This document shows positions 49,912-58,779 of a stretch of DNA of 64,000 nucleotides, piece by piece. Position 1 is the first letter of the stretch; each line of letters opens with the position of its first letter. The notes under the pieces are model-generated. The model did no database searches, had not been told where the DNA came from, and saw only the letters and a program-made list of their open reading frames with translations. The translations under genes were made by a program, and so were the position numbers. Source of the DNA: Streptomyces sp. LBL (lineage in GTDB: Bacteria > Actinomycetota > Actinomycetes > Streptomycetales > Streptomycetaceae); the NCBI RefSeq assembly GCF_029893585.1, contig NZ_JARXYX010000024.1, positions 1 to 64,000 on the forward strand, written 5' to 3'.

Positions 49912-51420
49912 GTGGATCGCGCAGTGCAGCTCATCGCCCGCAACACAGGACACTTGGATCCGGTACGCACCATTTCCTCACCCCCCGTTTCCGGCCATGG
50001 TGAGGCAACGGCATCCGGGACCGCGCCGAGGAGCGTTGTATACGGTCTCACCGCGCCGACACATTCACCGCCCACGGCACCTTCCCTGCACGCCAGGGCC
50101 GCCCGTGTGCTGGACGGCAACTGGACCGGCACCTCCACGGTGCCGTCCCACGGTCTGTATCCGCACCAGTGGTCCTGGGACTCCGCGTTCATCGCGATCG
50201 GCCTACGGCACATCTCGCCGTTACGAGCACAGACGGAGCTGGAGACACTGCTCGACGCCCAGTGGGGCGACGGCCGGATCCCGCACATCGTCTTCAACCC
50301 CTCCGTACCGCTCGACGCGTACTTCCCGAGCCCCGACTTCTGGCGCTCCTCGACCGCGGGGCGCGCTGCGGGCGCCCCGCGCACCGCACAGACCTCCGGC
50401 ATCGTGCAGCCACCGGTGCACGCACTGGCGGCCTGGCTGGTGCACCGCGCCGACCCGGGGCTGTCCCGGGCGCGCGGCTTCCTCGCCCGGGTGTATCCCC
50501 GGCTCGCTGCCTGGCACCGGTATCTGCTGCACCGGCGCGACCTGGGCGGGGGCTCCCTCGCGTCCGTCGTGCACCCCTGGGAACAGGGTATGGACAACAG
50601 CCCCTGCTGGGACGCCCCGCTCGCCCGGATCACGCCCGCCCCGGCCCGTTCCTTCCGACGCGCGGACCTCGACCACGGGGCGGCGGAGGACCGGCCGACG
50701 GACCTGGACTACGGGCGGTATGTGCGACTGGCGACGGACTACCGGGATCAGGACTACGTCGACGGGGTGAGCGAGTTCGCGGTGGAGGATCCCTCCTTCA
50801 ACGCCCTGCTCATCGCCTCCGAGCACGCGCTCGCCCGGATCGCCGAGGAACTGGGCGCGACGGGTACGGCCCGGCGCACGCGTGCGGAACGCCTGACGGC
50901 GGCACTCGTGGACCGGCTGTGGGACCCGGTGGCGGGCCTGTTCCGGTGCCGGGATGTGCGGGGCGGGGAGCTGATCCCCGAGCGGAGCGTGTCCGGGCTG
51001 GTCCCGCTACTGCTGCCGGACCTGCCGCAGGAGGTCACCGCCGGGCTGCTGCGCACCCTGGGCGGCGCGCACTTCGGCCTCGGTGACACCACCCGCCTGG
51101 TCCCGAGCTACGACCTGCTCGGCGAGGCCTTCGACCCGCACCGGTACTGGCGCGGGCCGGCCTGGTTCAACACGAGCTGGCTGGTGGAGCGCGGGTTGCG
51201 CACCCACGGCGAGCGGGACCGCGCCGACGCGCTGCGGACGGCGGCCCTGGACCTCGCCGGCGCCACCGACTTCGCGGAGTACGTCGACCCGTACACCGGT
51301 GAGGCATGTGGGACGACCGGCTTCAGCTGGACCGCCGCGCTCACCCTCGACCTGCTGCACACAGGCCCCGGGGACGACGTGTCCCCGGCGGCCCTCCGCA
51401 CGTTCGGCATGCATGAGTGA
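49912..51420 (+). CDS. GH63-like (alpha/alpha)6-barrel glycosidase
   Basis: This 502-residue cytoplasmic glycosidase of the trehalase/mannosylglycerate-hydrolase (GH63-like) type has barrel motifs LYPHQWSWDSAFIAIGLRH, WGDGRIPHIVFNP, VVHPWEQGMDNSPCWDAPL, VEDPSFNALLIASEH and YWRGPAWFNTSWLVERGL. WEQGMDNSPCWD contains the conserved catalytic-acid Asp region. GTG 49912 has GGGGAG six bases upstream. No signal peptide. It precedes a debranching-enzyme-like gene via a bridging micro-ORF and is divergent from the ROK regulator, suggesting uptake and breakdown of an alpha-linked oligosaccharide. Confidence 0.85.
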   Translation: MDRAVQLIARNTGHLDPVRTISSPPVSGHGEATASGTAPRSVVYGLTAPTHSPPTAPSLHARAARVLDGNWTGTSTVPSHGLYPHQWSWDSAFIAIGLRHISPLRAQTELETLLDAQWGDGRIPHIVFNPSVPLDAYFPSPDFWRSSTAGRAAGAPRTAQTSGIVQPPVHALAAWLVHRADPGLSRARGFLARVYPRLAAWHRYLLHRRDLGGGSLASVVHPWEQGMDNSPCWDAPLARITPAPARSFRRADLDHGAAEDRPTDLDYGRYVRLATDYRDQDYVDGVSEFAVEDPSFNALLIASEHALARIAEELGATGTARRTRAERLTAALVDRLWDPVAGLFRCRDVRGGELIPERSVSGLVPLLLPDLPQEVTAGLLRTLGGAHFGLGDTTRLVPSYDLLGEAFDPHRYWRGPAWFNTSWLVERGLRTHGERDRADALRTAALDLAGATDFAEYVDPYTGEACGTTGFSWTAALTLDLLHTGPGDDVSPAALRTFGMHE

Positions 51421-51613
51421 CATGACTGACGCGAGTGGTGTGAGTGGTGTGAGTGCTGTGGATGGCGTGAGCGACGCGGGCGACCTAGGGGATGTGGGCG
51501 ACGTAGGGGATGTGAGCGACGTAGGCGATTCAGGCGCCGCGGGTGACAACAGAGTCGTGGGTGACAACGAAGTCAAGGGTGACAACGGAGTCAAGGGAGG
51601 CGACCGGGGATGA
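51413..51613 (+). CDS. 66-residue Gly/Asp/Val-repeat micro-ORF bridging two glycosidase genes
   Basis: ATG 51413 lies inside the last codons of the upstream glycosidase gene, and its TGA (51611-51613) overlaps the ATG of the downstream gene (51610), so translation could pass through three coupled frames. The peptide is almost entirely low complexity and acidic (GVSGVS, DLGDVGDVGDVSDVGDSG, then GDNxVxGDN units). No family is recognised. It may be a real linker peptide, a translational bridge or a repeat expansion that happens to stay open. Confidence 0.4.
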   Translation: MSDMTDASGVSGVSAVDGVSDAGDLGDVGDVGDVSDVGDSGAAGDNRVVGDNEVKGDNGVKGGDRG

Positions 51614-53547
51614 CGGACCGGCAACATCTGCTCGTGCACGGCGGGACGTTCGCCGCTGTCGGCGATGGAGGGGACATCAGCGGCGTCCGGGGCGGCAGCT
51701 CCCCGGACGGCTTGTTCGTGAGCGACGCCCGGCACCTCAGCCGGTGGCAGCTGACCGTCGACGGCGCGGTGCCCGAGGCGCTGTCGCCGGTCGCCGACGG
51801 GGACACCGCGCGCTGTGTACTGGTACCGCGCGGCGGACGTCAGGAGCCGCCCGCGTACACGCTCTTCCGCGAACAGGCCGTCTCGGACGGCGCGTTCGTC
51901 GAGTCGTTGCGGGTGGCCGGCAACCGGCCGGTGCCGACGACGGTCCGCCTCGCGGTCACCGCGGACGCCGACTTCACCGACCAGTTCGAACTGCGCTCCG
52001 ACCACCGCACGTACACCAAGATCGGCGCCACTCGCTCCCGTCAAGTCCTCGACAACGGCGTGGAGTTCACCTACCAGCGCGGCGAGTGGCGGTCCTGTAC
52101 GACGGTGACGGCCGAGCCCGTCCCGGACGGCGTCGAGGAAACCGGCACCGGGGCCCGTCGCCTGGTCTGGACGTTCGAGCTGGAGCCGCACGGTTCGGCG
52201 GAGCTGACGCTGCGGGTGACGGCCCGCCCGCACGGCGACCGGCGGGCCCTGCGCGTCCCGCGCTCCCCGGCGGCGCTGAACGAGCAACTCCTCGCTCTGG
52301 AGGGCGAGTTCGTGGAGGACGTCGCCTTCCCGACCGGGTGGCCGGAGCTGGCCGCGGCCTGTGCGCGCGGTCTCGCCGACCTCGCCTCGCTCCAGGTCCC
52401 GGCGACCGGCCCGGACGGCGAGGAACTGCGTGTCCCGGCGGCGGGAGCCCCCTGGTACCTGACCCTGCTGGGCCGGGACGCCCTGCTGACCTCGCTGTTC
52501 GCGTTGCCCTACCGCCCGCAGCTGGCCGCCTCCACCCTGGCCGCGCTCGCCGCCGCCCAGGCGACGGAGAGCGACCCGGAGTCGGTCGCCCAGCCCGGCA
52601 AGATCGTGCACGAGGTGCGCCACGGTGAACTGGCGCACTTCGGTCAGGTGCCGTTCGGCCGGTACTACGGCTCGGTGGACGCGACCCCGCTGTTCCTCGT
52701 CCTGCTCGGCGCGTACGTCGAACACACCGGGGACACCGGTCCGGCCCGCCGCCTGGAACCCCACGCCCGCGCGGCGATCGGCTGGATGCTGGACCACGGG
52801 GGCCTCACCTCCCGCGGCTATCTGGTCTACCGCGCCGACCAGGGCGGCCTCGCCAACCAGAACTGGAAGGACTCCCCCGGCGCCATCTGCTCGGCCGACG
52901 GCACCCGCGCGAGTGGCCCGGTGATGGCGGCGGGAGCCCAGGGATACGCGTACGACGCGCTGCTCCGCACGGCGTGGCTGGCGCGCACGGTGTGGGAGGA
53001 CGCGACGTACGCGGCGCTCCTCGAACAGGCGGCCGGTGATCTGCGCGACCGCTTCCAGCGGGACTTCTGGATGCCGGACCGCTCCTTCCCCGCGCTGGCC
53101 CTGGACGGCGAGGGCCGCCAGGTGAACGCGCTCGCCTCGGACGCCGGCCATCTGCTCTGGTCGGGTCTGCTGGACAAGGAGTACGGCGAGGAGGTGGGCC
53201 GGCGGCTGCTGGCGCCGGACTTCTTCTCGGGCTGGGGCGTGCGCACCCTCGCCTCGGGGCAACCGGCGTACCACCCGCTCTCCTACCACCGCGGTTCCGT
53301 CTGGCCGCACGACAACGCGCTGATCAGCCTGGGGCTCGCCCGCTACGGCCTGCACGACGAGGCCCGCACGGTCGCCCACGCCCTGGTCGACGCGGCGACG
53401 GCGACCGGCCACCGCCTCCCGGAGGTCCTCGCGGGCTACGGCCGCGACACCCACGCGGAGCCGGTCCCCTACCCGCACGCGTGCGTACGGGAGTCCCGCT
53501 CGGCGGCGGCACCGCTGGCGCTGCTCACGGCGGTCGGGGGCGCCTGA
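51610..53547 (+). CDS. Amylo-alpha-1,6-glucosidase / glycogen-debranching-like protein
   Basis: This 645-residue two-domain protein has an N-terminal beta-sandwich (DUF/GDE_N-like: SPDGLFVSDARHLSRWQLTVDG, LFREQAVSDGAFVESLRV, 1-220). A C-terminal (alpha/alpha)6 barrel follows with WYLTLLGRDALLTSLFALPY, GKIVHEVRHGELAHFG, YYGSVDATPLFLVLLGAYVEHTGD, NQNWKDSPGAI and SYHRGSVWPHDNALISLGLARYG. WKDSPGAI and RGSVWPHDN hold the usual catalytic acids. It is probably translated together with the upstream glycosidase and acts on branch points or a related alpha-glucoside in the cytoplasm. Confidence 0.88.
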   Translation: MTDRQHLLVHGGTFAAVGDGGDISGVRGGSSPDGLFVSDARHLSRWQLTVDGAVPEALSPVADGDTARCVLVPRGGRQEPPAYTLFREQAVSDGAFVESLRVAGNRPVPTTVRLAVTADADFTDQFELRSDHRTYTKIGATRSRQVLDNGVEFTYQRGEWRSCTTVTAEPVPDGVEETGTGARRLVWTFELEPHGSAELTLRVTARPHGDRRALRVPRSPAALNEQLLALEGEFVEDVAFPTGWPELAAACARGLADLASLQVPATGPDGEELRVPAAGAPWYLTLLGRDALLTSLFALPYRPQLAASTLAALAAAQATESDPESVAQPGKIVHEVRHGELAHFGQVPFGRYYGSVDATPLFLVLLGAYVEHTGDTGPARRLEPHARAAIGWMLDHGGLTSRGYLVYRADQGGLANQNWKDSPGAICSADGTRASGPVMAAGAQGYAYDALLRTAWLARTVWEDATYAALLEQAAGDLRDRFQRDFWMPDRSFPALALDGEGRQVNALASDAGHLLWSGLLDKEYGEEVGRRLLAPDFFSGWGVRTLASGQPAYHPLSYHRGSVWPHDNALISLGLARYGLHDEARTVAHALVDAATATGHRLPEVLAGYGRDTHAEPVPYPHACVRESRSAAAPLALLTAVGGA

Positions 53548-53704
53548 CTGACCGGTTGGGCAGTGATTTGCCCGGTGTTTGCCGAGCAGTGGGCAAAAGG
53601 GCTGAACAGCGGACGGAGCCGAACCGTACGGGAATGCGGTGGATACCGACCCCAAGGGGGCCGGGTCCGCCGCTCCACCGGGCTTCGTACGGAAGGACCT
53701 TCGG

Positions 53705-55885
53705 GTGCCTGTCTTCACGCGCTTTCGCCAGCCGCCGGACTCGGGCGACAACAATGCCTCCGTCCCTCCGGCGAGCGAAGCGGCACCGGCCGAGGCCGCG
53801 ACGGACACGGCCGTCACCGACACGGCGGTAACCGACACGGCCGTCACCGACACGGCCGTCACCGACCCTGCCGCCACCGACAAGACGGCGCCCGGTGAAG
53901 CAGTAACCGACAAGCGCTCGCCCGACGAGGCGACGTCGGACGAGGCGCCGTCGGACGACACAGCGTCGGACGAGACCGCACCCGACGAGACCGCATCGGA
54001 CGAGACCGCGCCCGACGAGACCGCACCGGACGCGGCCACTCAGGACAAGACCGCACCCGACCAGGCCACGCCCGACGAGGCTTCGCCCGACGCCCCCCCG
54101 CCCCCTCCCGCCGGTGACGCCCCCGCCGCTGACGCCTCCGCCGGCGCCAAGACCCGCCTCAGAGCCTCGTCGCCGTCCGCCGCCGCGTCCGGGGCGCCCG
54201 CGCCGCAGACGTCCCGCCTGGCCCACTGGCGTTCCTGGCGCACCCGTCACTCCACCGCCGCCCGCACCCTCTACTGGACGACCTCCGTGCTCGCCGCCGT
54301 CCTGGTGTACGGGGCGTTGCTGATGCCGAACAGGATCGCCGCGCTGGAACCCAACCGGTTCACGCGGCTGCCGGCGGAGGCGATCCTCGGGGCGGCCCTG
54401 GTGCTCGCGCTGCCGCGGCGGCCGCGGATGGTCCTGGCGGCGCTCTGCGGGGCGCTCCTCGGTGGGCTGACGATCGTGAACTTCCTCGACATGGGGTTCC
54501 AGGAGTACCTCGGCCGGGGCTTCAACCTGATCCTGGACTGGGTCCTGCTGGACGACGCGCAGGCGTACATCCAGGACTCGATGGGCCGGACGACCGCCAT
54601 CGCCGCCGCCGTCGGCGCGGTCGTCCTCGTCGTCCTGCTGCTGGTGCTCATGGCGCTGGCGACGGTCCGGCTGAGCAACCTGCTCGTGCGCGACACCCGG
54701 ACGGCCACCCGGGCCACCCTGGTCGCCGGCACCGTCTGGATCACCTGCGCCACCCTGGGCCTCCAGTTCAACGGCGTGCCGATCGCCTCCGACCGGTCCG
54801 CCGGCACCCTGAAGGTGCAGGCGGGGCGGGTCGTTGACACCGTGCGGGACGAGGCGGCGTTCCAGAAGGAGGCCAAGGCCGACCAGTTCGGCAACACGCC
54901 CGCCGACCAGTTGGTGCCGGACCTGCGCGGCAAGGACATGATCTTCACCTTCATCGAGAGCTACGGCCGCAGCGCGATCGAGGACCCGGGCATCGCACCC
55001 GGCGTCGACAGGACGCTGGAGGCCGGAACCGCGGCGCTGGACAAGGCCGGTTTCCACGCCAAAAGCGGCTGGCTGACCTCGGCGACCTACGGCGGCAGCA
55101 GTTGGCTCGGCCACTCCACCTCCCTGTCCGGCCTGTGGATCGACAACCAGCAGCGCTACCGGACCGTGATGTCCAGCGACCATCTCAGCCTCACCAAGGC
55201 GTTCAAGAAGACCGGTGCCTGGGACACCGTCGGGGTGATGCCCGGTGTGCAGAAGGGGTGGCCGGAGCAGAGTTTCTACGGCCTCGACAAGGTCTACAAC
55301 GCCTTCCAGATGGGCTACAAGGGCCCGAAGTTCAGCTGGTCGACCATGCCGGACCAGTACGCGCTGGAGGCGTTCCAGAAGCTGGAGCACAGCAAGAAAC
55401 GCGACAAGCCGCTGATGTCGGAGATCATCCTGACCTCCAGCCACCAGCCCTGGTCGCCCATCCCGAAGATGGTCGGCTGGGACGAGCTCGGCGACGGCTC
55501 GGTGTTCGGGCCGATCCAGCGGGCCGGCACCAAACCGTCGGACATCCTCACCGACTCCACCCGCTCCAAGCAGGAGTACGGCAAGTCGATCCAGTACTCC
55601 GTGACCAGCCTCACCCAGTGGCTGGAGCGCTACGGCACCGACGACACCGTCCTCGTCTTCCTCGGCGACCACCAGCCGATCGCCCGGGTCAGCGGCAACC
55701 ACGCCAGCCGTGACGTGCCCGTCTCGATCGTCGCGAGGGACCCGAAGGTCCTCGACAAGGTCGCCGGGTGGAACTGGACGGAGGGGCTGAAGCCCGCCAA
55801 GAACGCGCCGGTGTGGAAGATGAGTGCGTTCCGCGACCGCTTCCTGACGGCGTACGGCTCGACACCCCACCCGTCCAAGGACTGA
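53705..55885 (+). CDS. LTA-synthase/sulfatase-like membrane phosphatase-transferase
   Basis: The first 165 residues are cytoplasmic and made of TDTAV (four copies) and S/T-D-E-T-A-P repeats, ending in a Pro run. Four TM helices follow (about 195-335), then an extracellular alkaline-phosphatase-fold domain with IFTFIESYGRSAI (metal-site Glu), TSATYGGSSWLGHSTSLSGL (nucleophile Ser/Thr region), SEIILTSSHQPW and VLVFLGDHQPIA (DH metal ligands). This fold transfers or hydrolyses phosphoglycerol or sulfate groups at the cell envelope. GTG 53705 has GGAAGGA seven bases upstream; a GTG at 53639 would add 22 residues. 726 residues. Confidence 0.85.
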   Translation: MPVFTRFRQPPDSGDNNASVPPASEAAPAEAATDTAVTDTAVTDTAVTDTAVTDPAATDKTAPGEAVTDKRSPDEATSDEAPSDDTASDETAPDETASDETAPDETAPDAATQDKTAPDQATPDEASPDAPPPPPAGDAPAADASAGAKTRLRASSPSAAASGAPAPQTSRLAHWRSWRTRHSTAARTLYWTTSVLAAVLVYGALLMPNRIAALEPNRFTRLPAEAILGAALVLALPRRPRMVLAALCGALLGGLTIVNFLDMGFQEYLGRGFNLILDWVLLDDAQAYIQDSMGRTTAIAAAVGAVVLVVLLLVLMALATVRLSNLLVRDTRTATRATLVAGTVWITCATLGLQFNGVPIASDRSAGTLKVQAGRVVDTVRDEAAFQKEAKADQFGNTPADQLVPDLRGKDMIFTFIESYGRSAIEDPGIAPGVDRTLEAGTAALDKAGFHAKSGWLTSATYGGSSWLGHSTSLSGLWIDNQQRYRTVMSSDHLSLTKAFKKTGAWDTVGVMPGVQKGWPEQSFYGLDKVYNAFQMGYKGPKFSWSTMPDQYALEAFQKLEHSKKRDKPLMSEIILTSSHQPWSPIPKMVGWDELGDGSVFGPIQRAGTKPSDILTDSTRSKQEYGKSIQYSVTSLTQWLERYGTDDTVLVFLGDHQPIARVSGNHASRDVPVSIVARDPKVLDKVAGWNWTEGLKPAKNAPVWKMSAFRDRFLTAYGSTPHPSKD
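53800..54110 (+). repeat. Coding minisatellite in the sulfatase-like gene
   Basis: 15-bp units encode TDTAV four times (about 53810-53870), followed by degenerate 18-24-bp units encoding SDETAPDETA. Units stay in frame and produce an acidic, probably disordered cytoplasmic tail. Confidence 0.85.
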
Positions 55886-55968
55886 CCATCCCCCTCATGG
55901 GCGGTTAAGCCCCCGGGGTGTCCAGTCAGCCCCCCGGAAGGTGCCCCGTCAGCCGTCGGGGGTTCCCG

Positions 55969-57123
55969 TCAGCCCCCGGAAGTGTCCAGCTCCGCGTCCT
56001 CGCTGATCCCCGCGCAGTCGTACGGGTCCTTCAGCCAGCCGTCCGGCAGCACCACCCGGTTGTTGCCGGACGTACGGCCGCGGGGCCCGTCGGCGCCGGA
56101 CGGCCAGGGCTGGTGGAGGTCCAACTCGTCCAGCCCGGACCGCAGTTCCTGCAGCGAGGAGGTGATCGCGAGCCGCTTGCGCATCTCCGAGCCGACCGCG
56201 AAGCCCTTCAGGTACCAGGCCACGTGCTTACGGAAGTCGATGACCCCGCGGGCCTCGTCGCCCATCCACTCGCCGAGCAGGGTGGCGTGCCGGACCATGA
56301 CGTCGGCGACCTCGCGGAGGGAGGGCCGCGCGATGGCCTCCGTACGCCCCTCGAAGGCCGCGACCAGGTCCGCGAACAGCCACGGCCGCCCCAGGCATCC
56401 GCGCCCCACGACCACGCCGTCGCAGCCGGTCTCCCGCACCATGCGCAGCGCGTCCTCGGCCGACCAGATGTCGCCGTTGCCGAGCACGGGGATCTCCGGT
56501 ACGTGCTCCTTCAGCCGGGCGATGGCCTCCCAGTCGGCGGTGCCGCCGTAGTGCTGGGCGGCGGTGCGGCCGTGCAGCGCGATGGCCGTCACGCCCTCCT
56601 CGACGGCGATGCGGCCGGCGTCGAGGTAGGTCATGTGGTCGTCGTCGATGCCCTTGCGCATCTTCATGGTGACGGGCAGGTCACCGGCGCCGCTGACGGC
56701 CTCGCGCAGGATCGCCCGCAGCAGGTTGCGCTTGTACGGCAGCGCGGAGCCGCCGCCCTTCCTGGTCACCTTCGGGACCGGGCAGCCGAAGTTCAGGTCG
56801 ATGTGGTCGGCGAGGTGCTCTTCCGCGATCATCCGGACGGCCTTGCCGACGGTCGCCGGGTCCACGCCGTACAGCTGGATCGAGCGCGGCTTCTCGGTCG
56901 CGTCGAAGCGGATCAGCTGCATGGTCTTCTCGTTGCGTTCGACCAGCGCCCGGGTCGTGATCATCTCGCTGACGAACAGGCCTTTGCCACCGCTGAACTC
57001 ACGACACAAGGTGCGGAAGGGCGCGTTGGTGATCCCGGCCATGGGGGCGAGGACGACCGGCGGCTGCACGGTGTGCGGGCCGATCTGCAGGGGCGTGCTG
57101 GTCGTGGGCGCGATCGTGGGCAT
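55969..57123 (-). CDS. dusB: tRNA-dihydrouridine synthase (DusB type)
   Basis: This 384-residue FMN enzyme reduces uridines in tRNA D-loops. It has a TIM barrel with FMN motifs LAPMAGITNAPFRTLCREF (26-44), IQLYGVDPATVGKAV and catalytic C114 in DLNFGCPVPKVTRKGGGSAL. TMKMRKGIDDDH, ALHGRTAAQHYGG (HGR) and VVVGRGCLGRPWLF are also present. ATG 57123 is chosen because it begins the conserved N-terminus. Convergent with the sulfatase-like gene, divergent from the MFS gene. Confidence 0.96.
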   Translation of the reverse strand: MPTIAPTTSTPLQIGPHTVQPPVVLAPMAGITNAPFRTLCREFSGGKGLFVSEMITTRALVERNEKTMQLIRFDATEKPRSIQLYGVDPATVGKAVRMIAEEHLADHIDLNFGCPVPKVTRKGGGSALPYKRNLLRAILREAVSGAGDLPVTMKMRKGIDDDHMTYLDAGRIAVEEGVTAIALHGRTAAQHYGGTADWEAIARLKEHVPEIPVLGNGDIWSAEDALRMVRETGCDGVVVGRGCLGRPWLFADLVAAFEGRTEAIARPSLREVADVMVRHATLLGEWMGDEARGVIDFRKHVAWYLKGFAVGSEMRKRLAITSSLQELRSGLDELDLHQPWPSGADGPRGRTSGNNRVVLPDGWLKDPYDCAGISEDAELDTSGG

Positions 57124-57183
57124 TGCCCCATTGTCACGCACGCCGAGGGGTGGCCGGGCAATGACCCATACGGCGGTCATTAG

Positions 57184-57221
57184 TTAGACACACTATTGAA
57201 GTCGACGTAGGCTGGTGCGCA
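57184..57221 (+). promoter_or_regulatory. Candidate leaderless promoter of the MFS gene
   Basis: TTAGAC (57184-57189), an 18-bp spacer and TAGGCT (57208-57213) place the +1 at or next to the A of ATG 57221. No Shine-Dalgarno sequence is present, consistent with a leaderless transcript, which is common in Streptomyces. Predicted by eye only. Confidence 0.45.
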
Positions 57222-58666
57222 TGCCCGAGCTCAGCCCCCGTCGCCGCATGCTGGTGCTCGCGATCTGCTGTATGAGCCTGCTGATCGTGAGCCTCGACAA
57301 CACCATCCTGAATGTCGCCCTGCCCTCCATGCAGAAGGAGCTGGGCGCGAGCACGGCCGGACTGCAGTGGACGATCGACGCCTACACCCTGGTCCTCGCC
57401 GCGTTGCTGATGCTCGCCGGTTCCACCGCCGACCGGCTCGGCCGCAAGCGGGTGTTTGTGGCGGGGCTGGTCGTCTTCACCCTCGGTTCGGTGCTGTGCT
57501 CCCTCGCGCCGAACCTGGAGGCGCTGGTCGCCTTCCGGATGGTCCAGGCGGTGGGCGGTTCGATGCTGAACCCGGTCGCCATGTCGATCATCACCAACAC
57601 CTTCACCGTCCCCCGCGAGCGGGCACGGGCGATCGGCGCCTGGGGCGCGGTGGTCGGCATCTCCATGGCCGCCGGGCCGCTGATCGGCGGACTGCTCGTG
57701 GATTCGGTCGGCTGGCGCTCGATCTTCTGGGTCAACCTGCCGGTGGGCCTCGCCGCGCTCCTGCTCACCCTGCGCTACGTCCCCGAGTCCCGCGCGCCCA
57801 AGGCCCGGCGCCCCGACCCGGTGGGCCAGGTCCTGGTGATCGCGCTGTTCGGGGCGCTGACGTACGCGATCATCGAGGCGCCGACCGCGGGCCCGGCCAC
57901 GGTGCTGCCCTTCGCCACGGTCGCGCTGGCCGCGCTGGCGGGGCTGATCTGGTACGAGCCCCGGCGGGACGAGCCGCTCATCGATCTGCGGTTCTTCCGG
58001 TCGGCGCCGTTCAGCGGGGCGACGGTGATCGCGATCTGCGGGTTCGCCGCGCTGGGCGGATTCCTGTTCCTGTCCACGCTGTATCTGCAGAACGTGCGGG
58101 GTCTGGACGCGCTGCACGCGGGGTTGTGGATGCTGCCGATGGCCGTCCCGGTGTTCCTGTGCGCACCGCTGTCCGGGCGGCTGGTCGGCACGATCGGTCC
58201 GCGGGTTCCGCTGCTGATCGCCGGGGTCGGCATGACGGCGAGCGGGGTGCTGTTCGCCGCGTTCGACGCCGTGACGTCCGACGGCACACTGTTCGCCGGA
58301 TACGCGCTGTTCGGGATCGGCTTCGGTTTCGTCAACGCGCCGATCACCAACACGGCGGTCTCGGGGATGCCGCGCGCTCAGGCCGGCGTGGCCGCGGCCG
58401 TCGCCTCCACCAGCCGACAGCTCGGGCAGACCCTGGGCGTCGCGGTGATCGGGGCGGTGCTGGCGGCGGGGATCGGTACGTCCTCGTACCGTGAGGTGTT
58501 CGTCTCCGCCGCCGGGCCGGGGTACTGGATCCTCGCGGGGTGCGGACTCGCGGTCCTGGTACTGGGGGCGCTGACCAGCGGGACCTGGGCTCGGCGGACC
58601 GCGGAGCGGACGGCTGAGCGGCTGGACTCCTCGGAGGTACGTCAGGCCGCGGGCGTGCGTGTCTGA
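57221..58666 (+). CDS. MFS drug exporter, DHA2 (14-TM) type
   Basis: This 481-residue membrane exporter has motif A as LAGSTADRLGRKRVF between TM2 and TM3. Motif B/C-like patterns are RMVQAVGGSMLNPVAMSII and GAVVGISMAAGPLIGGLLVDSVGWRSIFWVNLPVG, the latter strongly DHA2/EmrB-QacA. The protein would extrude small lipophilic molecules using the proton gradient. No TetR/MarR regulator is adjacent. A GTG at 57215 would add two residues. It ends at a strong hairpin shared with the convergent ATPase gene. Confidence 0.93.
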   Translation: MPELSPRRRMLVLAICCMSLLIVSLDNTILNVALPSMQKELGASTAGLQWTIDAYTLVLAALLMLAGSTADRLGRKRVFVAGLVVFTLGSVLCSLAPNLEALVAFRMVQAVGGSMLNPVAMSIITNTFTVPRERARAIGAWGAVVGISMAAGPLIGGLLVDSVGWRSIFWVNLPVGLAALLLTLRYVPESRAPKARRPDPVGQVLVIALFGALTYAIIEAPTAGPATVLPFATVALAALAGLIWYEPRRDEPLIDLRFFRSAPFSGATVIAICGFAALGGFLFLSTLYLQNVRGLDALHAGLWMLPMAVPVFLCAPLSGRLVGTIGPRVPLLIAGVGMTASGVLFAAFDAVTSDGTLFAGYALFGIGFGFVNAPITNTAVSGMPRAQAGVAAAVASTSRQLGQTLGVAVIGAVLAAGIGTSSYREVFVSAAGPGYWILAGCGLAVLVLGALTSGTWARRTAERTAERLDSSEVRQAAGVRV

Positions 58667-58691
58667 TCGCCGTAGGGGCTGGACCTGCGGC

Positions 58692-58728
58692 CGGACCGGC
58701 CGAACGGGCACACCGTTCGGCCGGTCCG
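58692..58728. terminator. Bidirectional terminator: perfect 16-bp hairpin
   Basis: CGGACCGGCCGAACGG (58692-58707) pairs perfectly with 58713-58728 around a GCACA loop. It lies between the convergent MFS and P-type ATPase genes and has no U tract. Confidence 0.8.
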
Positions 58729-58779
58729 CCGAGCGGGCACCCGCTCAGCCCAGGGCCCGCAGTCCTGCGGCCACCCCTC

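Noticed and set aside
51007-54039. A 1010-codon minus-strand frame over the glycosidase genes
   Set aside because: The Ser/Val-rich start comes from the reverse of the acidic repeats and the rest is a shadow of two well-supported plus-strand glycosidases.
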